This document shows, one piece after another, positions 49,094 to 56,828 of a stretch of DNA of 64,000 bases. The notes beneath the pieces were generated by a model. That model worked only from the letters and a program-made list of their open reading frames with translations. It had not been told where the DNA came from and made no database searches. Position 1 is the first letter of the stretch, and the number at the start of each line of letters is the position of its first letter. The position numbers were made by a program, and so were the translations under genes. The DNA comes from Pseudomonas sp. 6D_7.1_Bac1 (lineage in GTDB: Bacteria; Pseudomonadota; Gammaproteobacteria; Pseudomonadales; Pseudomonadaceae). Location: the NCBI RefSeq assembly GCF_025465945.1, contig NZ_JANLNW010000052.1:1-64000 (forward strand), written 5' to 3'.

Positions 49094-50740
49094 ATGCGTA
49101 ACGCTGTATATAAAAAAATTCTACTGTTGATGCCGATGGTGTTGATCTGTGCGCTGCTCAGTGGCGTGTTTCTTCCGGTCTACTCTGATGAGGTTGTGAC
49201 CAAGTTCAACAACGCGCGCTTTTTCATGGAAAGCGGGCAGATGCTCTCGTTTTTTCCACAATGCACCACCACTGTTGGTCATGGGGTAGCGTGGGTCTTT
49301 TATCCGGCGGCAATACTGGTTTCTTCAGTTTATGCTTACCTGCAACCTTTAGGCTTACGTGTGAGCGGCGTTGTGCTCGCGTTGGCTTGGTTCGGGCTGT
49401 TGGCTTACTGGTGCCATAGACAGACGGCTGAGGAGGGCGCCAAGCGCTTTACCTTCCTGGTCGCTTTCGCGTCCCTGGGGGTAATGCCCTATCTCTGGGT
49501 GCTGTCGCGCCCGGAGCAGTTCATGTTGCTGCCGGTTCTGCTCTTTTGCATTTTGGCTCTGTTCACCCCCGCGCAGAGCAGCAGAGGACGGCAATTGGTT
49601 GTAATGGGCGGGCTGGGGCTGCTGCTGTCGGTGTTTTTCTATGCTCATCCCAAGAGCCTTTTTTTCACACCATTCTTTCTTGCTGCCGTGTGGATTGCCA
49701 CCCGAGGCTTCAACCTGCTGATTCGCGCAGGCCTGGTGCTCTATGCCCTTGCGTTGAGTGTGCAAGTGTTGCGCGATGCCAGTTTGTTGGGCGGATGCCA
49801 AGATGCACCGGCCGTCCAGGCGATGCTGGCTGCCAACAGCCTGATGCCCGGTCTGCTATTGAGCGACCCTGTTGCGTTCTTTGGAGCGGTTTGGCAGAAC
49901 ATCAGCCTGTTTCCCCAGCGCATGCTCGTTCACCTGACCTTCAGCCCGACCTTTCAATCGGGTTGGCTTCCGCCCTTGACGGAAAATCCCGCCCCGTTGC
50001 TCTGGTTGAATCCACTCATTCACTACACTCTTCTGGTGTTAGTGGCGGGCAGCCATTTGCTGGCGGTGGGGCTGGCAGTGATCTCCCTGGCACGTCGGCG
50101 GATGTCGGCTGCACTTCTATTGGCGTCGCTGCTGGCTGCGGGCGATCTGCTCAATGTCGCGTTGTATAACCTCCAGAACTTTTATGCCGGCATCCAGTAT
50201 GTCCCGCTGTCTATTGTTATCGTCGCCTTGCTGTTCCAGTGCCTGCCGGTTGTCCGGCCATGGTTTGCGGCCAGGGTAGCCGGGCACCTGACACTGGCGT
50301 TTGTGGCCGGTCTGTCGCTAGTGTCATTGTTCGCGCTGTTCTACCTGGTAACGCCGAATCTGCTGCGCAATGCCGATTACGCAAACGCCAGTATTCCTGG
50401 CCAGCCGCTGTCCGTTCCGGTATTGGGCGCCCAGGCACATCTGGATTCGATCCGGGAACTGGGCGAGTCCTGTCATATTCCGGCGGACCACGCTGAGCAC
50501 GTGGTGGTCGATCACATGACCTACTTCGCCTATCTGAAAGATCGTAGCCCTGTACACGTCCTGTATGTTTCGGCGTTTGGCTACGGTGGGGATCTGCTCA
50601 ATGGCAAGTTGCTGCCATTTCTCAAGGAAAGGAACAGCCCGGGCCTGATCACGCGCTGTGAGTGGGTACCCAATGAGTTCCGCGATGTCCAGCGGCAGAA
50701 TGACCGTGGTTATTGCTGCGTCGACTTTGGTGTCAGGTAG
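49094..50740 (+). CDS. Polytopic membrane protein, probable GT-C glycosyltransferase
   Basis: 548-residue protein with about eleven hydrophobic segments over residues 8-440 and a soluble tail of about 100 residues containing several cysteines. After the first segment lies FLPVYSDEVVTKFNNARFF, an acidic loop motif placed as in GT-C enzymes, which use polyprenyl-phosphate sugars on the periplasmic side. In O-antigen glucosylation loci (gtrA-gtrB-gtrX) the third, strain-specific gene is exactly such a large membrane protein. I do not recognise a named family. Its orientation is opposite to the gtr-like operon but it lies directly beside it. No strong ribosome site precedes ATG 49094. Confidence 0.65.
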   Translation: MRNAVYKKILLLMPMVLICALLSGVFLPVYSDEVVTKFNNARFFMESGQMLSFFPQCTTTVGHGVAWVFYPAAILVSSVYAYLQPLGLRVSGVVLALAWFGLLAYWCHRQTAEEGAKRFTFLVAFASLGVMPYLWVLSRPEQFMLLPVLLFCILALFTPAQSSRGRQLVVMGGLGLLLSVFFYAHPKSLFFTPFFLAAVWIATRGFNLLIRAGLVLYALALSVQVLRDASLLGGCQDAPAVQAMLAANSLMPGLLLSDPVAFFGAVWQNISLFPQRMLVHLTFSPTFQSGWLPPLTENPAPLLWLNPLIHYTLLVLVAGSHLLAVGLAVISLARRRMSAALLLASLLAAGDLLNVALYNLQNFYAGIQYVPLSIVIVALLFQCLPVVRPWFAARVAGHLTLAFVAGLSLVSLFALFYLVTPNLLRNADYANASIPGQPLSVPVLGAQAHLDSIRELGESCHIPADHAEHVVVDHMTYFAYLKDRSPVHVLYVSAFGYGGDLLNGKLLPFLKERNSPGLITRCEWVPNEFRDVQRQNDRGYCCVDFGVR

Positions 50741-50800
50741 GAAGGGCGCCGGCCCGCTCCTTACCGCGCAGGCGCGTAGTGAGCGGGACGACTGAGGGGC

Positions 50801-51940
50801 TCAGGCAAGTGCTGCAACGAGCACGGCAATGACGCGATCCTGCTGTTCAGGCGTCAATCCTACCCACAGGGGCAAGCGGATCAGCCGTTCCGATTGCCGG
50901 TCGGTCACGGCCATTGAGCCATGGACCCTGCCATAGCGCTTGCCAGCTGGCGACGAGTGTAGTGGCACGTAGTGGAACACTGAGTGAACACCCGCGCTTT
51001 TTAGTGCATTGAGCACCATCTGGCGGTCAATCTGCGAGTCCAGCAGTACGTAGTACATGTGAGCGTTGTGGGTGCAGTCGGCGGGTACGATCGGGCGTCT
51101 GAGCAACCCCTTCTGCTCCAGAGGCGCCAAGGCATCATGGTAGTGCTGCCAGCAGGCCAACCGCTGCTCGGTGATGCCTGTGGCTTCCTCCAGTTGTGCC
51201 CAGAGAAATGCGGCGATCAATTCGCCAGGCAGGAATGACGATCCGACCTCTTGCCAGGTGTACTTGTCCACTTCACCACGGAAGAAGCTGCTGCGGTCTG
51301 TGCCTTTTTCGCGAATGATCTCAGCGCGTCGAACCAAGGCCGGATCGTTGACCAGCAGCGCGCCGCCTTCGCCGGAGATGACGTTCTTGGTTTCATGGAA
51401 GCTCAATGCACCAAGACTGCCAAGGCTGCCCAGTGGGCGCCCTTTGTAGCAGGCCATGATGCCTTGTGCGGCATCTTCGACAACGTGCAAGTCGTGTCGT
51501 TGTGCGATCGCCAGAATGCTGTCCATCTCGCAGGCTACGCCCGCATAGTGCACGGGAACGATAGCCCGGGTGCGCGGGGTGATAGCGGCCTCGATCAAGC
51601 GCTCATCGAGGTTAAGCGTGTCTTCGCGAATATCCACAAACACCGGTACACCGCCACGCAGTACGAACGCGTTGGCGGTGGAGACGAAGGTGTAGGACGG
51701 CATGATGATCTCATCACCGGGCTGGATATCCAGCAGCAGGGCCGCCATTTCCAGCGCTGCGGTGCAAGAGTGAGTCAGCAGTGCCTTGTTGCAACCGCTG
51801 GTGTTCTCCAGCCACTGGTGACAGCGTTTGGTGAACGGCCCATCGCCTGCCAGCATATTGCCGAACTTGGCTTCGGCGATGTAATACAGTTCCTTGCCGG
51901 TCATGTGAGGGCGGTTAAACTGAATTTTTTCGCTAGTCAT
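50801..51940 (-). CDS. wecE: WecE-like dTDP-4-amino-4,6-dideoxyhexose aminotransferase
   Basis: DegT/DnrJ/EryC1-family PLP enzyme (379 residues) very similar to E. coli WecE/RffA along its whole length, as in MPSYTFVSTANAFVLRG and VPVHYAGVACEMD. PLP Lys185 is in SFHETKN and Asp156 in VVEDAAQG. WecE makes dTDP-4-amino-4,6-dideoxygalactose from the 4-keto sugar with glutamate. The keto sugar would come from RmlA/RmlB encoded elsewhere. It ends a minus-strand operon with a methyltransferase 13 bp upstream. E. coli uses it for enterobacterial common antigen, but no other wec genes are here, so a different glycan is likely. Confidence 0.88.
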   Translation of the reverse strand: MTSEKIQFNRPHMTGKELYYIAEAKFGNMLAGDGPFTKRCHQWLENTSGCNKALLTHSCTAALEMAALLLDIQPGDEIIMPSYTFVSTANAFVLRGGVPVFVDIREDTLNLDERLIEAAITPRTRAIVPVHYAGVACEMDSILAIAQRHDLHVVEDAAQGIMACYKGRPLGSLGSLGALSFHETKNVISGEGGALLVNDPALVRRAEIIREKGTDRSSFFRGEVDKYTWQEVGSSFLPGELIAAFLWAQLEEATGITEQRLACWQHYHDALAPLEQKGLLRRPIVPADCTHNAHMYYVLLDSQIDRQMVLNALKSAGVHSVFHYVPLHSSPAGKRYGRVHGSMAVTDRQSERLIRLPLWVGLTPEQQDRVIAVLVAALA

Positions 51941-51953
51941 CGCAGTATTCCGA

Positions 51954-52706
51954 TCAGGGTTTAGTGGCGATCATCAACAGTGAGCCGCCGACGGGAAAGC
52001 GCACGCCTGTTTTGATCAGCAGCAGTTCGATTTGCATCACCGTTTCCAGGGAGCGGTTAAGCCAGCGAGGGATGTTGAATTCGTTCATGGGATCATGCTG
52101 TTTGCTCGCGCGTTTTCTGGAGAGCCACATCAAGGGGACCAGTAGACTGACGAACGAGCTGACATAGCTCACTTGCAGGCCGGCCTGCTGAACCTTTTCC
52201 ACCAGTTCAGCTCGGCTATAGCGACGCATATGGCAGGCATATTCGTCGACCTGCGACCAAAGCCAGCGATGTTGCGGCACCGTCAGCACCAGGGAGCCTC
52301 CAGGACGGATGGCCCGGGCAAGGTTACGCAATACTGTTTCGTCCTGCTCTATGTGTTCGATGACGTCGAATGCGCCGACTACGTCATATCGATCGACTTC
52401 ATCCAACTGGGTCGCGTCCAGCTGTCTGAGCTGCGCGGTTGGAATACGCTTGCGGGCGTACTCAAGTCCTTCCTCGAAGTATTCCGAACCGTGCAGCTCA
52501 ATCTGCGGCCAGGCACGACTGATTCCTTCTAGTACATAACCGGTGCCGCAGCCAATCTCTAGCAGGCTGTTAAAGGGCCTTACTTTTTTGGTCAAGGCCC
52601 AGAGCACTACCTGATTGCGCACTCTGAACCACCAATGACCCGACTCTGCCTGAGCAAGTTGACCATAGGACGAGGACGGAAAAGGCGAACGATCGGGGGA
52701 GGTCAT
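51954..52706 (-). CDS. Class I SAM-dependent methyltransferase
   Basis: 250-residue methyltransferase with SAM motif I LLEIGCGTGYVLEG (48-61), acidic motif near 74 (LHGSEYFEEGLEYA) and GAFDVIEHIEQDE before LRPGG-like AIRPGGSLVLTVPQ. The C-terminal 60 residues carry a hydrophobic stretch (VSYVSSFVSLLVPLMWLSRK) that may touch the membrane. ATG 52706 overlaps the gtrA-like stop (ATGA), so coupled translation is expected. In glycan clusters such proteins methylate a sugar or the chain end; the target is unknown. Confidence 0.8.
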   Translation of the reverse strand: MTSPDRSPFPSSSYGQLAQAESGHWWFRVRNQVVLWALTKKVRPFNSLLEIGCGTGYVLEGISRAWPQIELHGSEYFEEGLEYARKRIPTAQLRQLDATQLDEVDRYDVVGAFDVIEHIEQDETVLRNLARAIRPGGSLVLTVPQHRWLWSQVDEYACHMRRYSRAELVEKVQQAGLQVSYVSSFVSLLVPLMWLSRKRASKQHDPMNEFNIPRWLNRSLETVMQIELLLIKTGVRFPVGGSLLMIATKP

Positions 52707-53113
52707 TGGGTTGCCTTGAAGACGAAGAGTTTGAGGGTCACGAACAGATAGCCGGCGACCACAAAGATAGCCACCGCTTGTACCCACTGGTGCGCATAAC
52801 CGAAGTGATCGACGAACACGGCGAGCAGACAGAAGTTGATGCCATAACCAACAGTGTGGGCCAGGATGTAGCGTATACCTGAACCCAGGATCCCACCTTG
52901 GTAGGAGAAGGTCAGGCGGCGGTTTCCGAAGAAGCCGACCAGCGCGCCAGCCATATAAAGTGCGGTCATGGTCAGTTTCGGAGTGCTCCCCAGTTCAGTC
53001 AGCAACAGATAAAGGGCATAGCCGCAGGCATTGCTGAGTAAGCCGACAAAGGCATACTTGAGCAGTTGCACAGCAGGTATCCGTTTTGTCAGTCGAGCGG
53101 TCAGGCTGTTCAT
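52703..53113 (-). CDS. gtrA: GtrA-family flippase-like membrane protein
   Basis: 136-residue protein with four membrane segments (about 18-36, 42-60, 78-98, 105-128) of the GtrA family. KYAFVGLLSNACGYALYLLL and the FFGNRRLTFSY region are the family marks. GtrA proteins are thought to flip polyprenyl-phosphate-linked sugars across the inner membrane. It lies 78 bp after the GtrB-like gene and overlaps the methyltransferase by 4 nt. Confidence 0.88.
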   Translation of the reverse strand: MNSLTARLTKRIPAVQLLKYAFVGLLSNACGYALYLLLTELGSTPKLTMTALYMAGALVGFFGNRRLTFSYQGGILGSGIRYILAHTVGYGINFCLLAVFVDHFGYAHQWVQAVAIFVVAGYLFVTLKLFVFKATQ

Positions 53114-53191
53114 TGAGTTGCTACGTCCAGCGCTTGGCCGAAAGCCGGTTTACCTGCACAGCCAGGGCAGAGGAAAACCAGCCGTTTGCCG

Positions 53192-54115
53192 TCATGAGCG
53201 ACCATAAATGTTCCTGACAATGGTGTAGGGACGGCGCTTGCTTTCGGAGAATATTTTGGAAAGATAGATGCCAATGATGCCCATGCATGAGAGGACCAGG
53301 CCGCCAAGCAACCATATCGAGACCATCACCGAGGTCCAGCCCGCCATGGTATAGGAGAAGAACAGCGAGTTGATCGTCAGGTAGACGGTATAGCAGCAGG
53401 CAAATGAGAAAATAATCAGGCCAATGTAGAAAATGGCGACCAGCGGCAGGACGCTGAAAGAGGTGACGGAATTCACCACCAGTGACAACTTGCGCCTGAA
53501 GGTGTAGGTCGACTGGCTACTGCTGAGTTTTTGTATGGTGACAGCCTTTTGTACGAAGCCGGTGATGTGAAACAACCCGGCCATGAACACCTCTCGTTCT
53601 TCATGGCACAGCAGCGCATCGACATAGCGCCGACTCATCAAGCGAGCGGTGACCACGTTGGCGGGAAGCGACAAACCCGACAGTCGGTTGATCAACGTCC
53701 AGAAGAGACCTCCGCTCAAGCGTTCGAACCAGCTGCCTTTGCGCTGCTCCTGCACCCCATAGACCACGTCACAGTCCTCGCCGCGCATCTGCTCGGAAAA
53801 GGTCAGCAGACACTCCGGAGGCTCCTCCAGGTCGCTGTCAATCAAGAACACCTCGTCGCCCTTGGCGTGGGCAAGCCCTGTCATCATGGCCTTGTGATGA
53901 CCGAAGTTCCTTGAAAGATCGACCAACACCACATGGCGATCAGTTTCTGTCAGGCGAATGGCTCGAGCCAGACTGTCATCGGGCGAGCCGTCGTTGACCA
54001 GGACGATTTCATAGTCATCGCCTGCAAGTGCTTGCGCGACGCTGCTGCAGCGTGCATGAAACTCTTGGAGGTGGAGGGCTGATTGATACAGGGTGGCGAC
54101 GATGGACAGTCTCAT
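53192..54115 (-). CDS. GtrB/ArnC-like polyprenyl-phosphate glycosyltransferase (GT2)
   Basis: 307-residue GT2 enzyme: N-terminal GT-A fold with LVNDGSPDDS (39-48), NFGHHKAMMTG (70-80) and the metal motif LIDSDLEEPPE with Asp93/Asp95. Two C-terminal membrane segments lie at about 220-245 and 258-285. This layout is shared by GtrB, ArnC and dolichol-phosphate mannose synthase, which load a nucleotide sugar onto a polyprenyl phosphate at the cytoplasmic face. Its likely donor here is the amino-deoxyhexose made by the WecE-like enzyme, by inference from neighbours. It overlaps the wbqC-like gene by 4 nt. Confidence 0.88.
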   Translation of the reverse strand: MRLSIVATLYQSALHLQEFHARCSSVAQALAGDDYEIVLVNDGSPDDSLARAIRLTETDRHVVLVDLSRNFGHHKAMMTGLAHAKGDEVFLIDSDLEEPPECLLTFSEQMRGEDCDVVYGVQEQRKGSWFERLSGGLFWTLINRLSGLSLPANVVTARLMSRRYVDALLCHEEREVFMAGLFHITGFVQKAVTIQKLSSSQSTYTFRRKLSLVVNSVTSFSVLPLVAIFYIGLIIFSFACCYTVYLTINSLFFSYTMAGWTSVMVSIWLLGGLVLSCMGIIGIYLSKIFSESKRRPYTIVRNIYGRS

Positions 54116-54798
54116 AAGGTGACATGCTTCATGTAAGTTTTAGATCCAGTGCCGCAGTTGAAGAGCAGGTCAAGAATGCTGACCCCGTGGACGAACGGGC
54201 CCCACAGTTGCGGGTATTCGCGGTAGTCACTGTAGTCGAACCAGTGCAGATCGATGCCTTGCGCCTGGAATAGTTCGGGCTGCAAGTAATCCTTGGCGGA
54301 CGGCCCGGAAATATAGTCACTGGCGCCCGCCTGCCGGCACAAGTCGACCAGACGCTCGGTCTTGCCTTCGCCCATCTGGTAATCCCAGGAACAAGAAATC
54401 CGCGTATTGATGCCCAGGTAGACGCAGATGGCCTTTATCAGGTTGCTGTTCAATTGGGTTAGGTGGCTGTAGGACGTTTCTAGGTACAGGGGACGAAGCC
54501 AGGTAGCGATAGCATCGAAATGTGCTGCCCGCCGGTAGTTACTCTCCAGGGTCTTCCAGTGTTTGATCTGCCAGCCGTCGACCAGAGGTACATCACGGAT
54601 ACGCCGACGAATATCTTGGCCGACGGGCACTGTAAGCCACTGTACGCCCTGTGGCGTCTTGATCTGGTTACGGTTGCGCCAGTCGTTTTTAGTGAATTGC
54701 ATATCATCGTAAAGGATGAATTCATCCACCGCAGCGATGAGGTCGAAGTAACCCTTCCAAGGGATATAGTTGGACTGCAGGATGGCAATTTTCTTCAC
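54112..54798 (-). CDS. WbqC-family protein
   Basis: 228-residue soluble protein of the WbqC family: MKKIAILQSNYIPWKGYFDLI, EFILYDDMQFTKNDWRNRNQIKTP and the C-terminal GIDLHWFDYSDYREYPQLWG are the family core. The biochemical role is not established; genes of this family sit in O-antigen and amino-sugar clusters beside DegT-type aminotransferases. The start is GTG 54798; an ATG two bases upstream is out of frame and hits TGA at once. It is the first gene of the operon wbqC-gtrB-gtrA-methyltransferase-wecE. Confidence 0.82.
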   Translation of the reverse strand: MKKIAILQSNYIPWKGYFDLIAAVDEFILYDDMQFTKNDWRNRNQIKTPQGVQWLTVPVGQDIRRRIRDVPLVDGWQIKHWKTLESNYRRAAHFDAIATWLRPLYLETSYSHLTQLNSNLIKAICVYLGINTRISCSWDYQMGEGKTERLVDLCRQAGASDYISGPSAKDYLQPELFQAQGIDLHWFDYSDYREYPQLWGPFVHGVSILDLLFNCGTGSKTYMKHVTL

Positions 54799-54989
54799 AT
54801 TGAAATCCGTTCGCGGGCAAGCGCACTGCCTATTTTGGAATCAGTGCCGTTGCCTGTGTAATTCTGAGGCTGTTCCCTATGCTAACAGTAACAAGCGCAG
54901 TGGGTTACCCAAGGCATCTGCAGTCGCTTGAACCCTGGTGCTTGATATGCCCGGCGCGGACATGAAGGTTCCGCGATACGTTTTTGTTG

Positions 54990-55020
54990 TTTATGCATGA
55001 TTTATGCAAATCAGCATTTG
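54990..55020 (+). promoter_or_regulatory. Candidate repressor operators upstream of the tailocin repressor
   Basis: TTTATGCA occurs at 54990-54997 and again at 55001-55008, 11 bp apart (one helical turn), followed by CAGCATTTG. The same TGCAT-like core recurs downstream of the repressor gene, so autoregulation by the repressor is likely. Confidence 0.5.
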
Positions 55021-55044
55021 TCATCTTCGAAAAGAACAAGCACT

Positions 55045-55788
55045 ATGCGCGTTATGCAAAAACGCAATGTTTCTACCGTCTTAAGAGCGCTGCTCGATCA
55101 GCACGGGATCTCCCCCACGGAGCTTCACCGTCGCACCGGCGTGCCTCAATCCACCCTCTCGCGGATTCTCAGCGGGAAGATCGTCGATCCTTCGGATAAA
55201 CACATCTCGAAGATCGCCGAGTACTTCCGCGTGAGCACTGACCAGTTGCGTGGCCGCGCCGACGTTGCGCCGGCCACCGCGCCTGCACGCGACGAGTCGC
55301 ATTCGGAACTCAAGGATATAAGCCTGTGGGATGACGATACCCCCGTCGATGACGACGAGGTCTCGGTCCCCTTTCTTCGCGAGGTTGAATTGGCTGCAGG
55401 ATCAGGAAGATTCGTCATTGAAGAGAGCGAGCGCGCAAGCTTGCGCTTCGGTAAGCGCAGCTTGCGGCATAACGGCGTGCAGTTCGACCAGGCCAAATGC
55501 GTGACCGTGCGCGGCAATAGCATGTTGCCAGTGCTGCGCGATGGCGCCACCGTTGGGGTCAACGCCGGAAAATCCGGGATTGGCGACATCGTGGATGGCG
55601 ACCTCTACGCCATCAACCATAACGGCCAACTGCGGGTGAAGCAGCTCTATCGTCTGCCTACCGGGATTCGTCTGCGCAGCTTCAATCGCGATGAACATCC
55701 GGACGAGGACTACAGCTTCCAGGAAATCCAGGAAGAGCAGATCGTCATCCTAGGCCACGTCTTCTGGTGGGGCATGTACGCCCGCTAA
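55045..55788 (+). CDS. XRE/S24 self-cleaving repressor (PrtR-like) of the tailocin cluster
   Basis: CI/LexA-type repressor of 247 residues. The XRE helix-turn-helix at about 10-70 includes GISPTELHRRTGVPQSTLSR. The S24 autopeptidase domain at about 107-245 has a candidate Ala118-Gly119 cleavage site in VELAAGSG, nucleophile Ser159 in RGNSMLPVL and general base Lys199 in LRVKQLY. In pseudomonads such PrtR-like proteins silence tailocin genes until activated RecA promotes self-cleavage. Starts at 54997, 55045 and 55054 are possible; I chose 55045 since it removes an unconserved tail that overlaps operator-like repeats. A terminator follows the gene. Confidence 0.88.
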   Translation: MRVMQKRNVSTVLRALLDQHGISPTELHRRTGVPQSTLSRILSGKIVDPSDKHISKIAEYFRVSTDQLRGRADVAPATAPARDESHSELKDISLWDDDTPVDDDEVSVPFLREVELAAGSGRFVIEESERASLRFGKRSLRHNGVQFDQAKCVTVRGNSMLPVLRDGATVGVNAGKSGIGDIVDGDLYAINHNGQLRVKQLYRLPTGIRLRSFNRDEHPDEDYSFQEIQEEQIVILGHVFWWGMYAR

Positions 55789-55804
55789 CCCTTAGCTGTC
55801 AGGC

Positions 55805-55832
55805 AAAACCCGTCATAAGGCGGGTTTTTTTT
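55805..55832 (+). terminator. Repressor gene terminator
   Basis: AAAACCCG (55805-55812) pairs with CGGGTTTT (55821-55828), and the T run continues to 55832. It isolates the repressor from the operon that follows. Confidence 0.9.
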
Positions 55833-55883
55833 CGCCTGAAGAAACCCCTCCCAGCCTTTGTTTGCGGGGCTTTCATGCGCCTG

Positions 55884-55942
55884 TGCATTTTAAGCGCATA
55901 AATAAATGCATTTGTGCATTGACTGCATATGCATTGATGCAT
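55884..55942 (+). promoter_or_regulatory. TGCAT operator array and probable tailocin promoter region
   Basis: Six TGCAT cores occur in 59 bp at about 55884, 55907, 55915, 55924, 55930 and 55938, several as ATGCAT palindromes, in a locally AT-rich stretch. The same core precedes the repressor gene. The array lies just upstream of the leader and structural operon, where repressor binding would block transcription. Confidence 0.65.
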
Positions 55943-56327
55943 ATTCTGTGTCCCAAGCCGCTCGACAAAGCGGCTGGCAACAAAGCTCTTTAGTTCCACC
56001 ACAAAGGCAGCGATGAACCGGCCTCAACGGTTCAGAGGGTTGGCAACTGACCCGGGTGTGCAGCGTAAAGCACCAGAAGCAGTTATCCGGCGGGCAGGGA
56101 CCGCGGTCGGAAGAACAATTTGAATCGATCCGTACCGCGCCAGTAGCGCCGAAAGATCAACTTCGCTTCTCGCCATCGGCAGAAGGAAGACGCAGGACCG
56201 CATTACTGAAAAGCCCGGCCAAAAATCCGGGCTTTTTGGAATGCCTACCTACCGTCAGGCACACCAAGAGACAACGCTTGAAGAACACACAACCCCATCA
56301 CCTTTTTATCAACGCAGGAGGCGTGAC
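55943..56327 (+). promoter_or_regulatory. Structured leader before the holin gene
   Basis: About 385 bp with no recognised protein family. It can form AGCCGCT/AGCGGCT (55956-55975) and GAACCG/CGGTTC (56015-56033) hairpins, and a terminator at 56209-56237. A 36-codon frame from ATG 56013 with AAGG upstream ends at TGA near 56123 and could be a leader peptide. Its features suggest attenuation or antitermination of the operon, but no such regulator is visible in the window. Confidence 0.5.
56209..56237 (+). terminator. Intrinsic terminator inside the tailocin leader
   Basis: AAAAGCCCGG (56209-56218) pairs with CCGGGCTTTT (56227-56236), with a final T at 56237. It stands between the operator region and the holin, so it should stop transcripts unless read through. 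Confidence 0.85.
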
Positions 56328-56675
56328 ATGACAAACGAGCAGCAAGCGTTGCTGGACATGCCGATCTGGCTGGTCATTGCCCTGGCGGTGGTCGGCGGGG
56401 TGTCCGGCGAAATGTGGCGCGCCGACAAGGAGGGCGCTCGCGGCTGGCCACTGTTGCGGCGCCTGGCGCTGCGCTCCGGGGCCTGCATGGTCTGCGGGGT
56501 CTCGACCATCATACTGCTGTATGCCGCTGGCGTGTCGATCTGGACCGCTGGCGCCTTCGGTTGCCTGACCGCGATGGCGGGCGCCGATGTCGCCATCGGC
56601 TTGTACGAACGCTGGGCGGCCAAGCGGATTGGTGTGAGTGATGTACCACCGCGTGATTCCAGCCAGGACCACTAA
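56328..56675 (+). CDS. Holin
   Basis: 115-residue membrane protein placed first in the tailocin operon. After MTNEQQALLDMP comes one hydrophobic segment (IWLVIALAVVGGVSGEMW, about 13-30), a charged linker, and two more (about 58-78 and 80-95: IILLYAAGVSIWTAGAFGCLTAM). It resembles small phage holins, which open the inner membrane for endolysin and particle release. The ribosome site GCAGGAGG is strong. Its stop abuts a possible small frame (TAATG). The endolysin gene is not seen and probably lies beyond the window. Confidence 0.8.
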   Translation: MTNEQQALLDMPIWLVIALAVVGGVSGEMWRADKEGARGWPLLRRLALRSGACMVCGVSTIILLYAAGVSIWTAGAFGCLTAMAGADVAIGLYERWAAKRIGVSDVPPRDSSQDH

Positions 56676-56824
56676 TGGCAGCAAAAGGATCATATCTGAA
56701 CAAGTCCAATGGAATGGCTGACGGGGGCGTAGACAACGACCTCGACCCGCAAGGATGCGGGTTATCGACGGCAAATTCCCTTTACTCAAACCCGCCCCCG
56801 AGCGGGTTTTTTATTGCCCGGTGA
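56675..56824 (+). CDS. Possible 49-residue small protein spanning a terminator
   Basis: An ATG overlapping the holin stop by one base opens 49 codons (MAAKGSYLNKSNGMADGG...FFIAR) to TGA at 56822. The frame runs through two hairpins, including the terminator at 56788-56812, so translation would disrupt the terminator. No family is recognised and the ribosome site is weak (AGGAC). It may be only a chance frame. Confidence 0.3.
   Translation: MAAKGSYLNKSNGMADGGVDNDLDPQGCGLSTANSLYSNPPPSGFFIAR
56788..56812 (+). terminator. Intrinsic terminator between holin and gp37-like gene
   Basis: AAACCCGC (56788-56795) pairs with GCGGGTTT (56802-56809), then a T run. A second hairpin, ACCCGC/GCGGGT at 56745-56762, lies just before it. 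Confidence 0.85.
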
Positions 56825-56828
56825 AACC

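Noticed and set aside
53110..53307. Short minus-strand frames between the GtrA- and GtrB-like genes
   Set aside because: They overlap the GtrB-like C-terminus out of frame; the 78-bp gap holds no separate gene.
55799..56002. 67-codon minus-strand frame after the repressor
   Set aside because: It covers the repressor terminator and operator array; composition reflects those repeats.
56056..56331. 91-codon plus-strand frame in the tailocin leader
   Set aside because: It runs through the terminator and overlaps the holin start in another frame, with no ribosome site or family.
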